Part shown: positions 16,986 through 26,231 of the stretch, one piece after another
Layout: every line of letters starts with the position of its first letter
How positions within the stretch are numbered: the first letter of the stretch is position 1
DNA from: Rhodanobacteraceae bacterium
GTDB taxonomy: Bacteria > Pseudomonadota > Gammaproteobacteria > Xanthomonadales > Xanthomonadaceae
Length of the DNA stretch: 64,000 nt
Assembly: GCA_024233975.1 (NCBI GenBank)
Contig: JACKOX010000009.1
Coordinates: forward strand, 62,001-126,000
Reading direction: 5' to 3'
Notes under the pieces: model-generated
The model's database searches: none
Told to the model about the DNA's origin: nothing
The model's input: the letters and a program-made list of their open reading frames with translations, nothing else
Translations under genes and position numbers: made by a program

Positions 16986-19481
16986 TCACTCGCCGCTGGC
17001 TTTCTTGGCTGCAACCTTCTTGCTGGCCTTCTTCGCCGTTGCCTTCTTGGCGGTGGCTTTCTTTGCCACCGTCTTCGTGGCTTTCTTGGCCGCAGCTTTC
17101 TTCGTTGCCGTCTTCTTGGCGGCTGCCTTCTTGGTCGCGGCCTTCTTCGCGGGCGCTTTCTTGGTGGCCGCCTTCTTGGCGGCGCCGCGGCGGCCGCGCT
17201 CCGGTGCGGCTTCCAGCAGGGCCTGGCATTCTTCCAGCGTCAGCGAAGCCGGCTCGCGATCCTTGGGCATGCGCGCATTCTTCTTGCCGTCGGTGATGTA
17301 CGGCCCGTAGCGGCCGTTGACGATCTCGACGTCGGTGCCCTCGAAGCCCTTGATCAGGCGGTTGGCGATGGCCTCTTCCTTGGCGCGGATCAGCTCGACG
17401 GCGCGGTCGTACTCGACCGTGTAGGGATCGTCTTCCTTGCCCAGCGAGGCGTAGAGCTTGCCCTTCTTGGCGAAGGGTCCGAAGCGGCCGATGCTCACCG
17501 ACAGCTCCTCGCCATCCAGCTCGCCGAGCACGCGTGGCAGCTCGAACAGCTTCAGCGCCTCCTCCAGCGTCAGCGTGTGCATGCTCTGGCCCGGGCGCAG
17601 CGAGGCAAAGGTCGGCTTCTCCTCGTCGTCACGCGTGCCGATCTGCGCGAACGGCCCGTAGCGCCCCAGACGCACGGATACCGGCTTGCCGGATTTCGGA
17701 TCGGTGCCCAGCTCGCGCGCACCGGTGGCCTCGGACTTGTCGACGGTTTCGAGCTTCTCCTCGACCAGCGACTTGAACGGCTTCCAGAAGCGCGCCAGCA
17801 GTGGCACCCATTCCTCTTCGCCGCGACTGACCGCGTCGAGCTCGTCTTCCAGCTTGGCGGTGAAGTCGTAATCGACGTACTGGGTGAAATGCCCGGACAG
17901 GAATTTCGCCACGGCACGGCCGACGTCGGTGGGGCGGAAGCGGCGGCTGTCCAGGAACACGTAGTCGCGATTGAGCAGGGTCTGGATGATGCTGGCATAC
18001 GTCGACGGGCGGCCGATGCCGAATTCTTCCAGCGCCTTGACCAGGCTCGCCTCGGAATAGCGCGGCGGCGGCTCGGTGAAGTGCTGCTTGTTGATGATTT
18101 CTTCCAGCGGTACCAGCTCGCCTTCGCGCAGCAGCGGCAGCTTGCGGCCTTCGTCGTCGGCATCCGCGGCCTTCTGGTCCTGGCCTTCTTCGTAGACGGC
18201 AAGGAAACCCGGGTCGACCACGGTGGTGCCGGTGGCGCGGAACGCATGCGCTTCGCCACAGCCCAGCTCCACCGACACCGTGTTCAGCGTGGCGTGGATC
18301 ATCTGGCAGGCGATGGCGCGCTTCCAGATCAGGTCGTAGAGGCGGCGACCGTCTTCGTCCAGATACTTGGCGACGCTGGCCGGCGAGCGCAGGGCTGAAG
18401 TAGGGCGGATCGCCTCATGGGCCTCCTGCGCGTTCTTCGACTTGGTGCGGTATTCGTTGGCGGCTGGCGGCAGCGCCTTCTCGCCGAAGTCTCGGGCGAT
18501 GGCCTGGCGCAGTTCCTCCACGGCTTCCTGTGAAAGGTGCGTGGAATCGGTACGCATGTAGCTGATCAGGCCGACCGTACCCTCGTCGCCGAGCGCCACG
18601 CCTTCGTAAAGGCGCTGCGCCACGCGCATGGTGCGTGAGGTGGAGAAACCCAGCTTGCGCGAGGCTTCCTGCTGCAGGGTCGAGGTGATGAAGGGCGGCG
18701 CCGGTCGGCGCTTGCGCTCCTTCTTGGTGACCGACAGCACCTTGAGCTTGTCGTTGGCGGCAGCCAGCAGGCGAGCCTTCGCGGCTTCGGCCGACTCGCC
18801 ATCGGTGATGGTGAACTGTTCGAACTTCTCGCCGTCGAGCTTCACCAGGCGAGCGCTGAACGGCTGGTCCTTGTGCGCCAGCGCGGCTTCGAAGCTCCAG
18901 TACTCGCGCGGCACGAAAGCTTCGATCTCGTCCTCGCGCTCGACGATCATGCGCAGCGCCGGCGACTGCACGCGGCCGGCGGACAGGCCGCGCTGCACCT
19001 TGCGCCACAGCACTGGCGACAGGTTGAAGCCGACCAGGTAATCCAGCGCGCGGCGTGCCTGCTGCGCGTTGACCATGTCGTCGGAAATCTGCCGCGGGTT
19101 GGCCACCGCCGCCTTGATCGCGCGTGGGGTGATCTCGCTGAACACCACGCGGTACATCGGCTTGCCGTCGAGCAGGCCCTTCTCGCGCATCAGCTCCGCC
19201 ACATGCCAGGAAATCGCCTCACCCTCGCGATCCGGGTCGGTTGCGAGGTAGATGGCGTCGGCGGCCTTCAGCGCCTTGGCGATGGCGTTGACGTGGCGCT
19301 CGTTGCGCTCGATGACGTCATAGCGCATGGCGAAGTCGTGGTCGGGATCGACCGCGCCCTCCTTCGGCACCAGGTCACGCACATGGCCATAGGAGGCCAG
19401 TACCTCGAAATCCTTGCCGAGGTATTTGTTGATGGTCTTGGCCTTGGCCGGCGACTCCACCACGAGCAGGTTTTTCGCCAT
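16986..19481 (-). CDS. topA: DNA topoisomerase I
   Basis: TopA relaxes negative supercoils by cutting one strand. The 831-residue product has a TOPRIM domain (M-A-K-N-L-L-V-V-E-S-P-A-K-A, then D-P-D-R-E-G-E-A), and the catalytic tyrosine is in L-I-S-Y-M-R-T-D-S. Unlike E. coli TopA there are no CxxC zinc fingers; instead it has repeats with G-R-Y-G-P/G-R-F-G-P (about residues 590-750) and a lysine/alanine-rich tail of about 65 residues. This C-terminal design is known from actinobacteria and, as I recall, from xanthomonads. The ATG at 19481 is the normal family start. It follows smg by 154 bases on the same strand. Confidence 0.97.
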   Translation of the reverse strand: MAKNLLVVESPAKAKTINKYLGKDFEVLASYGHVRDLVPKEGAVDPDHDFAMRYDVIERNERHVNAIAKALKAADAIYLATDPDREGEAISWHVAELMREKGLLDGKPMYRVVFSEITPRAIKAAVANPRQISDDMVNAQQARRALDYLVGFNLSPVLWRKVQRGLSAGRVQSPALRMIVEREDEIEAFVPREYWSFEAALAHKDQPFSARLVKLDGEKFEQFTITDGESAEAAKARLLAAANDKLKVLSVTKKERKRRPAPPFITSTLQQEASRKLGFSTSRTMRVAQRLYEGVALGDEGTVGLISYMRTDSTHLSQEAVEELRQAIARDFGEKALPPAANEYRTKSKNAQEAHEAIRPTSALRSPASVAKYLDEDGRRLYDLIWKRAIACQMIHATLNTVSVELGCGEAHAFRATGTTVVDPGFLAVYEEGQDQKAADADDEGRKLPLLREGELVPLEEIINKQHFTEPPPRYSEASLVKALEEFGIGRPSTYASIIQTLLNRDYVFLDSRRFRPTDVGRAVAKFLSGHFTQYVDYDFTAKLEDELDAVSRGEEEWVPLLARFWKPFKSLVEEKLETVDKSEATGARELGTDPKSGKPVSVRLGRYGPFAQIGTRDDEEKPTFASLRPGQSMHTLTLEEALKLFELPRVLGELDGEELSVSIGRFGPFAKKGKLYASLGKEDDPYTVEYDRAVELIRAKEEAIANRLIKGFEGTDVEIVNGRYGPYITDGKKNARMPKDREPASLTLEECQALLEAAPERGRRGAAKKAATKKAPAKKAATKKAAAKKTATKKAAAKKATKTVAKKATAKKATAKKASKKVAAKKASGE
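16990..17190 (-). repeat. Lys/Ala repeat tail of topA
   Basis: The last 65 or so codons encode repeats of the form A-A-K-K-A/T, similar to a histone H1 tail. At DNA level this is a degenerate GC-rich repeat with AAG (Lys) and GCC/GCG (Ala) codons. Likely a non-specific DNA-binding tail. Confidence 0.8.
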
Positions 19482-19635
19482 GGCTCCCTATTCCAGAAAC
19501 TGATTCCAAACTCACTGATGCGCAGCGCTGGCTGCGCCGGGAAGGCGGCAGCCCGGCGAGCGTCCTTATTTCAGTGAAAACACAGCCTTTCAGCGGCTGT
19601 CAAGAAAAACCGTCGCCGCCGGTCCGGCGGGACGG

Positions 19636-20112
19636 TCAGTGCAGGGCCTCGCCCTCGTCGTCGAACATCTGGCATTCCAGCCAGGCGCAGGCTGCTTCCG
19701 AGCCGGGCTGGTTGAACAGCACCATCAGCACCACCCACTTGAGATCGTCGACGTCGAGGTCTTCCTGGTTCAGCGCCATGGCGCGATCAACGACCAGCTC
19801 GCGTTGGGCCGGATTGAGGATGCCGGTGCGTTCAAGGTACATCAGGAAGCCACGCGAATCGGCGTCCAGACGGGCCAGCTCCTCATCCGCGTAGACGCGG
19901 ACGGCGTTGTCGACGGGCGCGTCCGGATGCGCGGCCGGACGCTGCCGGGCCAGCTCGTCGAGCCAGTCGAAGGCCTTGGTGGTTTCGGCGGGGCTGAAGC
20001 CGGCGTCGATAAGCCCGGATTGCAGGGAGTCGCGGTCGCTGACGGCGTCGGGGTCGTCGTAGAAGTAGTGTTCGAACAGGTACAGCAATACGTCCAGTAT
20101 GTTTTCTTTCAT
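19636..20112 (-). CDS. smg: Smg protein (DUF494)
   Basis: A 158-residue protein starting M-K-E-N-I-L-D-V-L-L-Y-L-F-E-H-Y, which is the diagnostic start of the Smg family (E. coli Smg is about 157 residues). Its biochemical role is not established; the gene is conserved next to dprA in gammaproteobacteria, as here. The protein is acidic and soluble. The open frame extends to 20190, but that overlaps dprA, and ATG 20112 gives the conserved N-terminus. It begins 34 bases after the dprA stop. Confidence 0.93.
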   Translation of the reverse strand: MKENILDVLLYLFEHYFYDDPDAVSDRDSLQSGLIDAGFSPAETTKAFDWLDELARQRPAAHPDAPVDNAVRVYADEELARLDADSRGFLMYLERTGILNPAQRELVVDRAMALNQEDLDVDDLKWVVLMVLFNQPGSEAACAWLECQMFDDEGEALH

Positions 20113-20146
20113 CCGCACTCTCGGCGAGGTCGGGCCGGTTTCGTGA

Positions 20147-21295
20147 TCAGCTCGCCGCGCGGGCATAGCGCCCGAGATGACTGCTGACACGGCCGTCCAG
20201 CTCCATGAGCAGCAGCATGGAGGACAGGGTTTCGACCGTCAAGCCGGTCCGCTCGGACAGGCTGTCGATGCCCGTCGGGTCGTGGCCCAGGGCCTCCCAC
20301 AGGCGCCGATACTCGGGATCTTCGTTGCGTTCGTCGGCGGCATCCCGTTGCCGGGAGCCGGTTTTGTCATCGGTCTTGGCATCGGCCTGCAGGCGGGCGC
20401 GAAGAGCGTCGGCCAGTTCGGCAGCCACCGGCGCCAGACCGTCGATCACTTCCTGCACGGTTTCCACCAGTGCAGCGCCCTGGCGGATCAGCTGGTGGCA
20501 GCCGCGTGCCATCGGGTTGTGGATCGAGCCGGGAATGGCGAAGGTCTCGCGGCCACATTCACTGGCCAGTCGCGCGGTGATCAGCGCCCCGCTGCGGGTG
20601 CCGGCCTCGACCACCAGCGTGCCGAGGCTGAGGCCGGCAAGTATGCGATTGCGGCGCGGGAAGTGCTCGCGCCGGGCGCCCGTGCCCGGGAGGAACTCGC
20701 TGACGATGGCCCCGTGGGCGGCGATGTCCTCAGCCAGGGCGCGATTGCTCGCCGGGTAGACGCGATCCGGTCCGGTGCCAACGACCGCCAGCGTCGGCTG
20801 GCCGGCATCCAGGGCCGCGCGATGTGCCGCGGCATCAATGCCGTCGGCGAGGCCGCTGCTGACCAGCCAGCCGTCGCGCGCCAGCCCGCGGGCGAAGGCG
20901 CTGGCGTTGTCGCGACCACCGGGGCTGGGATTGCGGCTCCCCACCACGGCGATCTGCGGTCGCCACAGCAGGGTCGGGTCACCGACCACGAAAAGCGCAG
21001 GCGGCGGACTGGCGCTGCGGCGGAGGAGGGCGGGATAGTCTTCGCTGTCCCAGCCGATCAGCTGGCGATTGGGACCCTGCAGCCACGCGACGTCATCGAC
21101 ATCGGCCGCCGGCAGGCGCGTCAGGGCGGAAACCGCTGCGTCGTTGAATCCGGCTTCGCGCCAGACTCGCGGGTTGGCGCCCACGACGGCTTCGACGCTT
21201 CCCAGGCGTTCAACGGCACGCCGGACAGCCGCCGCTCCCAGCGCCGGGCAGCGCAATAGTCGAAGCCAGGCATCCTGTTGTTGCGTCAATTCCAT
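20147..21295 (-). CDS. dprA: DNA-processing protein DprA
   Basis: DprA binds incoming single-stranded DNA during natural transformation and loads RecA on it. The 382-residue product has the Rossmann-type DprA fold: A-V-V-G-S-R-N-P-S, S-S-G-L-A-D-G-I-D-A-A-A-H, G-T-G-P-D-R-V-Y-P, F-P-R-R-N-R-I-L-A-G-L-S and E-A-G-T-R-S-G-A-L-I-T-A. A C-terminal winged-helix-like segment follows a charged linker (about 300-330). ATG 21295 gives M-E-L-T-Q-Q-Q, preferred to an upstream ATG in the terminator region. A terminator separates it from the LysM gene, so it probably has its own promoter. Confidence 0.95.
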   Translation of the reverse strand: MELTQQQDAWLRLLRCPALGAAAVRRAVERLGSVEAVVGANPRVWREAGFNDAAVSALTRLPAADVDDVAWLQGPNRQLIGWDSEDYPALLRRSASPPPALFVVGDPTLLWRPQIAVVGSRNPSPGGRDNASAFARGLARDGWLVSSGLADGIDAAAHRAALDAGQPTLAVVGTGPDRVYPASNRALAEDIAAHGAIVSEFLPGTGARREHFPRRNRILAGLSLGTLVVEAGTRSGALITARLASECGRETFAIPGSIHNPMARGCHQLIRQGAALVETVQEVIDGLAPVAAELADALRARLQADAKTDDKTGSRQRDAADERNEDPEYRRLWEALGHDPTGIDSLSERTGLTVETLSSMLLLMELDGRVSSHLGRYARAAS

Positions 21296-21310
21296 GCTTG
21301 TTGAAGTCCT

Positions 21311-21348
21311 CAAAAACAAAGGGCCCCGACGACGATGCGTCGGGGCCC
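21311..21348 (-). terminator. Rho-independent terminator after the LysM gene
   Basis: A perfect 11-bp stem (21321-21331 with 21338-21348) and a 6-base loop. On the minus strand it is followed by TTTGTTTTTG. The hairpin is close to the dprA start, so the dprA promoter may overlap it. Confidence 0.9.
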
Positions 21349-21388
21349 CGGTAGGTTGTCCGTGCCGCGGCTCAGCGCCGCGAGCCGA

Positions 21389-22549
21389 TCACATGTCGGC
21401 CGGCATTTTCAGGTTGTCGCCGACGTGGGTGGGCTTGATGCCATCCATGATCAGGGCATAGCTGATGCGATCAAAGGTACGGAACACCATGGCGTTGCCG
21501 TTGAATTCATCGGGCAGCTGCACCTTGTTCTTCTTGCGCTTGGAAGCAATGCGGGCGGGATGCTCGACGTCATCCTCGACCCAGGCGCCCGGACGGTAGG
21601 TGGCATAGACCTGCCCGTTCTCGACGCCATCGGCAGTGCCGATGCTCAACGCGATGACCTGATGCGGACCGGAGAACTGGATGCCTTCCGAAACGGCCAG
21701 CACGTGGGCCGCCGCCGGAATGCCAGTTGGCGCGTGCGGATAGAAGGTCAGATCGAAGGTCTGCGCCTCGGCGGGCAGGATCAGGTCGCCCTTGCGAACG
21801 TCTCGCCCATTGGTACCCAGCACCAGGCTGGCCGGATCGCCGGCCTGGGTCAGGTAGGCGGTGCTGACCCGCATGACCTCATAGCCCATGGTCTCGCGCC
21901 GACCCTTGACGTCGTGCACGGCGTCTTCCCAGGCGCCGATGGACCGATCATCCTTGGCGCCGTGCGCCAGCGTCCACGGATCCTCGTCGAAGCGCTTGTG
22001 GCTGCCATCCGGCATCTTGAAATCGGTATAGCGCACCGTCGGGCGGACCACGATGAAGTTGTCGCCCGGGCGGGCGTTCTCAAGGCCACGCACGTAGATC
22101 AGCTGGCCCGCAGCGCTACGCAGGCGATCCTCCTCGAGGCCGATCACGTAGGGCAGGCCTTCGAACTCGCCTTCGTTGAGCACGCGGTAATCGCGCAGGA
22201 AGGACTGGATCTGGTTCAGCGGCAGCGGCGGGATGGCATCCAGCTGCTCCCGGCGGATTTCCGGCGAGCGCTTGACCAGCTTCATCTGCCCGTTCAGGTA
22301 GGCGAGGCTGATCTCGTCACCCGGATAGATCAGGTGTGGATTCTCGATCTGCGGGTTGGCCTGCCAGATCTCCGGCCACAGCCAAGGCTGGCGCAGGAAA
22401 CGGGCAGAGATATCCCAGAGCGTGTCGCCCTTCTTCACCACGTAGACATCCGGGTGATCCGAGCGCAGATCCACCGCCGAAGCGAAGCCGGCGACGGTCA
22501 GCAAGGATACGGCTAGAACTGCAAGCAATTTTTTAAGCATGGCTGCCAT
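21389..22549 (-). CDS. LysM peptidoglycan-binding protein
   Basis: A 386-residue protein with a signal peptide (hydrophobic run ending A-S-A-V-D). It has one LysM domain at about residues 36-86 (V-V-K-K-G-D-T-L-W-D-I-S, then N-P-x-I-x-N-P-H-L-I-Y-P-G-D). The large remaining part has no recognised domain. This is the LysM protein conserved between dprA and def in Pseudomonas and xanthomonads (PA0020-like). It is likely periplasmic and bound to peptidoglycan. ATG 22549 has GGGGAA 9 bases upstream; ATG 22540 is an alternative. Confidence 0.88.
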   Translation of the reverse strand: MAAMLKKLLAVLAVSLLTVAGFASAVDLRSDHPDVYVVKKGDTLWDISARFLRQPWLWPEIWQANPQIENPHLIYPGDEISLAYLNGQMKLVKRSPEIRREQLDAIPPLPLNQIQSFLRDYRVLNEGEFEGLPYVIGLEEDRLRSAAGQLIYVRGLENARPGDNFIVVRPTVRYTDFKMPDGSHKRFDEDPWTLAHGAKDDRSIGAWEDAVHDVKGRRETMGYEVMRVSTAYLTQAGDPASLVLGTNGRDVRKGDLILPAEAQTFDLTFYPHAPTGIPAAAHVLAVSEGIQFSGPHQVIALSIGTADGVENGQVYATYRPGAWVEDDVEHPARIASKRKKNKVQLPDEFNGNAMVFRTFDRISYALIMDGIKPTHVGDNLKMPADM

Positions 22550-22840
22550 CTACCTGATTCCCCAAGCAGGTTGCGCGAAACTATAGCCCAAAAATACAGC
22601 ATCGGATACGAATCGCAATACATTGTTTCACGATTCGGTCGGAGTCCCGGCCATCGGTGCTGGCCCCTGACCGGCTGCGGAACGGCGAAATCGGGCGTCC
22701 TTCGCGGTCCCGGATCGTGGCGGGACGGGCCGCGATGCTAGAATGATGCGGTCGTCAGCGCATTGAATTGCGCGGCTTTTTGCCCCATTTCAGGGGTGAT
22801 TCAAGGATATTTGGCCGGCCAAGCCGGCAATGGACGTCTT
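22550..22840. promoter_or_regulatory. Divergent promoter region of the LysM gene and def
   Basis: For the LysM gene (minus strand) the -10-like hexamer TATAGT is at 22580-22585, and an alternative pair TTGCGA-N16-TATTTT lies just upstream. For def (plus strand) TAGAAT at 22739-22744 is a -10 candidate without a good -35. The rest shows no gene. Confidence 0.4.
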
Positions 22841-23347
22841 ATGGCCCTGCTGGAAATCATCGAATTCCCCGATCCACGCCTGCGCAACAAGGCCGCCACC
22901 ATCGAGCGGGTGGACGACGAACTGCGCGCGCTGATCGACGACATGTTCGAGACCATGTACGACGCGCCGGGCATCGGCCTGGCGGCGACGCAGGTCAACG
23001 TGCATCGTCGCTTCATGGTCATCGACGTCTCCGAGGACAAGTCGGAGCCGCGGGTGTTCATCAATCCGGAAATCCTCACCCGCGAGGGCAAGCAGGTCTG
23101 TCAGGAAGGTTGCCTGTCGGTGCCTGGCATCTACGCTGATGTGACCCGTGCCGAGCGCATCCGGGTGCGCGCGCAGGACCGGAATGGCGAGGCTTACGAG
23201 ATCGATGCCGACGGCCTGCTGGCGGTGTGCATCCAGCATGAGATGGATCATCTCGACGGCAAGCTGTTCGTCGACTACCTCTCGCCGCTCAAGCGGCAGA
23301 TGGTGAAGAAGAAGCTGGACAAACAGCGCCGCGTGGCGGCGGCCTGA
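22841..23347 (+). CDS. def: Peptide deformylase
   Basis: Removes the formyl group from the first methionine of new proteins. The 168-residue product has the three metal/active-site motifs in order: G-I-G-L-A-A-T-Q-V, Q-E-G-C-L-S-V-P-G (the ligand cysteine) and I-Q-H-E-M-D-H-L-D-G (HExxH). ATG 22841 gives M-A-L-L-E-I-I-E-F-P-D-P-R-L-R, the normal start. It lies upstream of fmt, its functional partner, as in most gammaproteobacteria; the 97-base gap allows one transcript. Confidence 0.97.
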   Translation: MALLEIIEFPDPRLRNKAATIERVDDELRALIDDMFETMYDAPGIGLAATQVNVHRRFMVIDVSEDKSEPRVFINPEILTREGKQVCQEGCLSVPGIYADVTRAERIRVRAQDRNGEAYEIDADGLLAVCIQHEMDHLDGKLFVDYLSPLKRQMVKKKLDKQRRVAAA

Positions 23348-23444
23348 CCAACCCGGCGCCGCATGGCGCGTCGACGCAAGTCCTTCGAGGCCGGTCACGT
23401 GCCGGTGGTTTGCCGTCGGCCCCAGGAATGATTGAAGGCCTCCG

Positions 23445-24371
23445 ATGAGACTTGTATTTGCCGGCACGCCGGAATTTGCCGTTCCCTCGCTGGAAGCCGC
23501 GCTGTCATCGGGCTTTGATGTTCCGGCGGTCTATACGCAGCCGGATCGGCCGGCCGGGCGCGGACGCCAGCTGACCGCGAGCCCGGTCAAGCAGCGCGCC
23601 CTGCGCGCTGGCATCGAGGTGCGCCAGCCGACGTCGCTACGCGATCCCGAGGCGCAGCAGGCGCTTCGCGAGCTGCAGCCTGACCTGCTGGTGGTGATCG
23701 CCTACGGCCTGATCCTGCCGCAGGCCGTACTTGAGATTCCGCCGAACGGTGGCTGGAACCTGCACGCCTCGCTGCTCCCGCGCTGGCGCGGCGCGGCGCC
23801 GATCCAGCGCGCCATCGAGGCCGGCGACCGCGAGACCGGCGTCTGCCTGATGCAGATGGAGGCAGGCCTCGATACGGGACCGGTGCTGCTGAGCCAGCGC
23901 ACGCCGATCCTTGAGGACGATACCGCTGGCACGCTGCATGACCGTCTGGCGAAGCTGTCGGCCGAAGTGCTGGCGGATGGGCTGAAGCTGTTGCGGGCGG
24001 GGATCAGGCCACAGGCCCAGCCGCAGCCGGAGGAGGGCGTCGAATACGCCCGCAAGCTGGACAAGGCCGAAGCGCGGCTGGACTGGACCTCGTCGGCCAT
24101 TGAACTGGCGCGCAAGGTGCGGGCCTTCAGTCCCTGGCCGGTAGCGGAACTCGATCTCGCTGGCGAGCGACTGCGCGTGCACGCAGCGAAGGCCATGGAT
24201 GCCGTGCCCGGTTCGGCTGAGCCGGGAACGGTGATTGCCGCCGGCCGGGACGGTATTGATGTGGTCTGCGCCGACGGGGTGCTGCGGCTGCTGCAGGTGC
24301 AGAAGCCCGGTGGCAGACCGGTATCGGCGGGCGACTACCTCAACGCCCGCCCCGAACTGCGACGCGCGTGA
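23445..24371 (+). CDS. fmt: Methionyl-tRNA formyltransferase
   Basis: Formylates Met-tRNA(fMet) with 10-formyl-tetrahydrofolate. The 308-residue product has the hydrolase/transferase core with N-L-H-A-S-L-L-P-R-W-R-G-A-A-P-I (Asn and His of the active site) and the D-T-G-P-V-L motif, then the Fmt C-terminal OB-like domain (A-R-K-L-D-K-A-E-A-R-L-D-W). The stop overlaps the GTG start of rsmB by 4 bases. GAAGG precedes the ATG. Confidence 0.97.
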   Translation: MRLVFAGTPEFAVPSLEAALSSGFDVPAVYTQPDRPAGRGRQLTASPVKQRALRAGIEVRQPTSLRDPEAQQALRELQPDLLVVIAYGLILPQAVLEIPPNGGWNLHASLLPRWRGAAPIQRAIEAGDRETGVCLMQMEAGLDTGPVLLSQRTPILEDDTAGTLHDRLAKLSAEVLADGLKLLRAGIRPQAQPQPEEGVEYARKLDKAEARLDWTSSAIELARKVRAFSPWPVAELDLAGERLRVHAAKAMDAVPGSAEPGTVIAAGRDGIDVVCADGVLRLLQVQKPGGRPVSAGDYLNARPELRRA

Positions 24372-25735
24372 AGCGCCGGCAGGCGACATCGACGCGAACG
24401 GCTCCCGGCGCGGCGCTGCGTGCGGCGGCGGCGCAGGTTGTCGATGCCGTGCTGGTCGACGGCCGCTCGATGAAGGCCGTGCTTGGCGCCGCGCAGTCAC
24501 GATTCGATGACGACCGTGATCGCGCCCTGCTCGAAGCCATCGTGTTTGCCGTGATGCGGCGTGCCCGGCGGTACCGTGGGCTGGTTGATCGCCTGCTCGA
24601 CAAGCCGCTGCCGGCGCGAACGCGACCACTGGACAGCCTGCTGCTGTGCGGGCTGGCCCAGCTCGATGCGTTGGGGCTGGCGCCGCATGCGGCGATCTCC
24701 GCCAGCGTCGATGCCACGCGTGAGCTCCGTCAGCCGCGGTTGTCCGGACTGGTCAATGCCGTGTTGCGTCGCTACCTGCGTGAGCGCGAGAGCTTGGATC
24801 GCGAGGCCGATGCCGCGGAAAGCGCGCATCGAGAGCATCCCGACTGGCTGCGCGAGCAGTTTGTCGAAGACTGGGGCGAGGCGCTGGCGGGGGAAATCCT
24901 TGACGCCAACAACCGGCCGGCGCCGCTGTGGTTGCGGCTGCGTGATGTCGCGCCGGGCCAGGTCGCTTCCGATGCGGACGATAGGGCGAGCTATGTCGTT
25001 GCACTCGATCTGGACGATGGTGATTGGCGGATACCGGATCGCCCCGATCACGCCATCTGCCTGCTTGATGCCGGTTCGCCGGCGCGCCTGCCCGGCTGGG
25101 CCGATGGTCGCATTACCGTGCAGGATGGCGCCGCGCAGTTTGCCGCCGAACTGCTCAATCCGCAGCCGGGTGATCGCCTGCTCGACGCCTGCGCCGCGCC
25201 CGGTGGCAAGCTCGCGCATCTGCTGGATCGCCAGCCGAAGCTCGGCTGTGCGATTGGCCTCGACAACGACCCGACGCGGTTGCAGCGCATCGAGGAAAAC
25301 CTGCGCCGCCTGAAGCTGTCGGCAACCCTGCGCGTGGCCGATGCGACGGCCGCCGGCGAGTGGTGGGACGGCCAGCCGTTCCAGCGCATCCTGATCGACG
25401 CACCCTGTAGTGGCACCGGCGTGGTCCGCCGCCAGCCCGACATCAAATGGCATCGCCGCGCCGCCGACATTCCCGCGCTGGCGGCGCAGCAGTGCGCCCT
25501 GCTTGATGCGCTCTGGCCTTTGCTGGCCGCTGGTGGGCGTCTAGTCTATGCCACCTGCTCTGTGCTCCAGGACGAGAACGCGCGCCAGATCGATGCCTTC
25601 CTTGCCCGCCATCCCGATGCCGTCGCGATCGACCCCGACCTGCCAGTCGGTCGTCGCAGCGGGCATGGCTGGCAGATCCTGCCGGGCGAAGGTGACCTGG
25701 ATGGGTTTTTCCATGCCGTGCTGGCGCGTCGCTAG
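24368..25735 (+). CDS. rsmB: 16S rRNA (cytosine-967-C5)-methyltransferase RsmB
   Basis: Methylates C967 of 16S rRNA using S-adenosylmethionine. The 455-residue product has an N-terminal NusB-like helical domain (about residues 15-140) and a Rossmann methyltransferase domain. Both catalytic cysteines are visible: A-P-C-S-G-T-G and A-T-C-S-V. SAM-binding motif D-A-C-A-A-P-G-G-K is intact. It begins with GTG in a GTGA overlap with fmt, pointing to coupled translation. Its end overlaps the start of the DUF4390 gene. Confidence 0.96.
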   Translation: MKRRQATSTRTAPGAALRAAAAQVVDAVLVDGRSMKAVLGAAQSRFDDDRDRALLEAIVFAVMRRARRYRGLVDRLLDKPLPARTRPLDSLLLCGLAQLDALGLAPHAAISASVDATRELRQPRLSGLVNAVLRRYLRERESLDREADAAESAHREHPDWLREQFVEDWGEALAGEILDANNRPAPLWLRLRDVAPGQVASDADDRASYVVALDLDDGDWRIPDRPDHAICLLDAGSPARLPGWADGRITVQDGAAQFAAELLNPQPGDRLLDACAAPGGKLAHLLDRQPKLGCAIGLDNDPTRLQRIEENLRRLKLSATLRVADATAAGEWWDGQPFQRILIDAPCSGTGVVRRQPDIKWHRRAADIPALAAQQCALLDALWPLLAAGGRLVYATCSVLQDENARQIDAFLARHPDAVAIDPDLPVGRRSGHGWQILPGEGDLDGFFHAVLARR

Positions 25736-26231
25736 CACGCTCGCGATGGCGGCGCTGCTGGGTGGCTGCGGTCTTGGCGAAACCCCGGAACGCGCGGAAA
25801 TCCTGGTGGTGCGCCGGGCGGCTTCGGATTCGCTGGAGATCACCCAGCAGCTGCGCTTTTCCGAGCACATGCGCGAAACCCTCGACAATGGCATTCCGCT
25901 GCGTCTGGCTTATCGCATCGACTGGTGCGACCGCCGGCGCGGCGAAGGGCAGGTGATCGAATTGCGTTACTCGCCGTTGAGTCGCGACTACCGAATGCGC
26001 CGACTTGCCGATGGCGAGGACCGGCGCTTCTCGCGATCCAGCGCCCTGTTCGCCGCGCTGGACCGCGTGCGGCTGCCGGTGAAGGGGGACATTCCCGACT
26101 GTGGCGGCCAGATCAGCGTCGCTCTCGACCTCACCTCATTGCCGACGCCGCTGCGTTTCCCCGCCTTCCTTGAACCTTCACAGTGGCGGCTGGTGTCGCC
26201 GGAGCACGCATGGTCAGCAGCGCAACCCTGA
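25701..26231 (+). CDS. DUF4390 lipoprotein-like protein
   Basis: A 176-residue protein with an N-terminal lipoprotein-like signal (L-L-G-G-C at about residue 25). The mature part fits DUF4390, a family normally sitting between rsmB and ntrY in betaproteobacteria and xanthomonads; its function is not known. ATG 25701 has GAAGGTGA 5 bases upstream and overlaps rsmB by 35 bases; ATG 25713 is an alternative. Its end overlaps ntrY by 22 bases. The nested overlaps indicate one transcript from fmt (possibly def) through ntrY. Confidence 0.82.
   Translation: MGFSMPCWRVASTLAMAALLGGCGLGETPERAEILVVRRAASDSLEITQQLRFSEHMRETLDNGIPLRLAYRIDWCDRRRGEGQVIELRYSPLSRDYRMRRLADGEDRRFSRSSALFAALDRVRLPVKGDIPDCGGQISVALDLTSLPTPLRFPAFLEPSQWRLVSPEHAWSAAQP

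Noticed and set aside
16990..17190. Tandem DNA repeat or CRISPR-like array
   Set aside because: The repetition comes from the Lys/Ala codons of the TopA tail; there are no uniform spacers.
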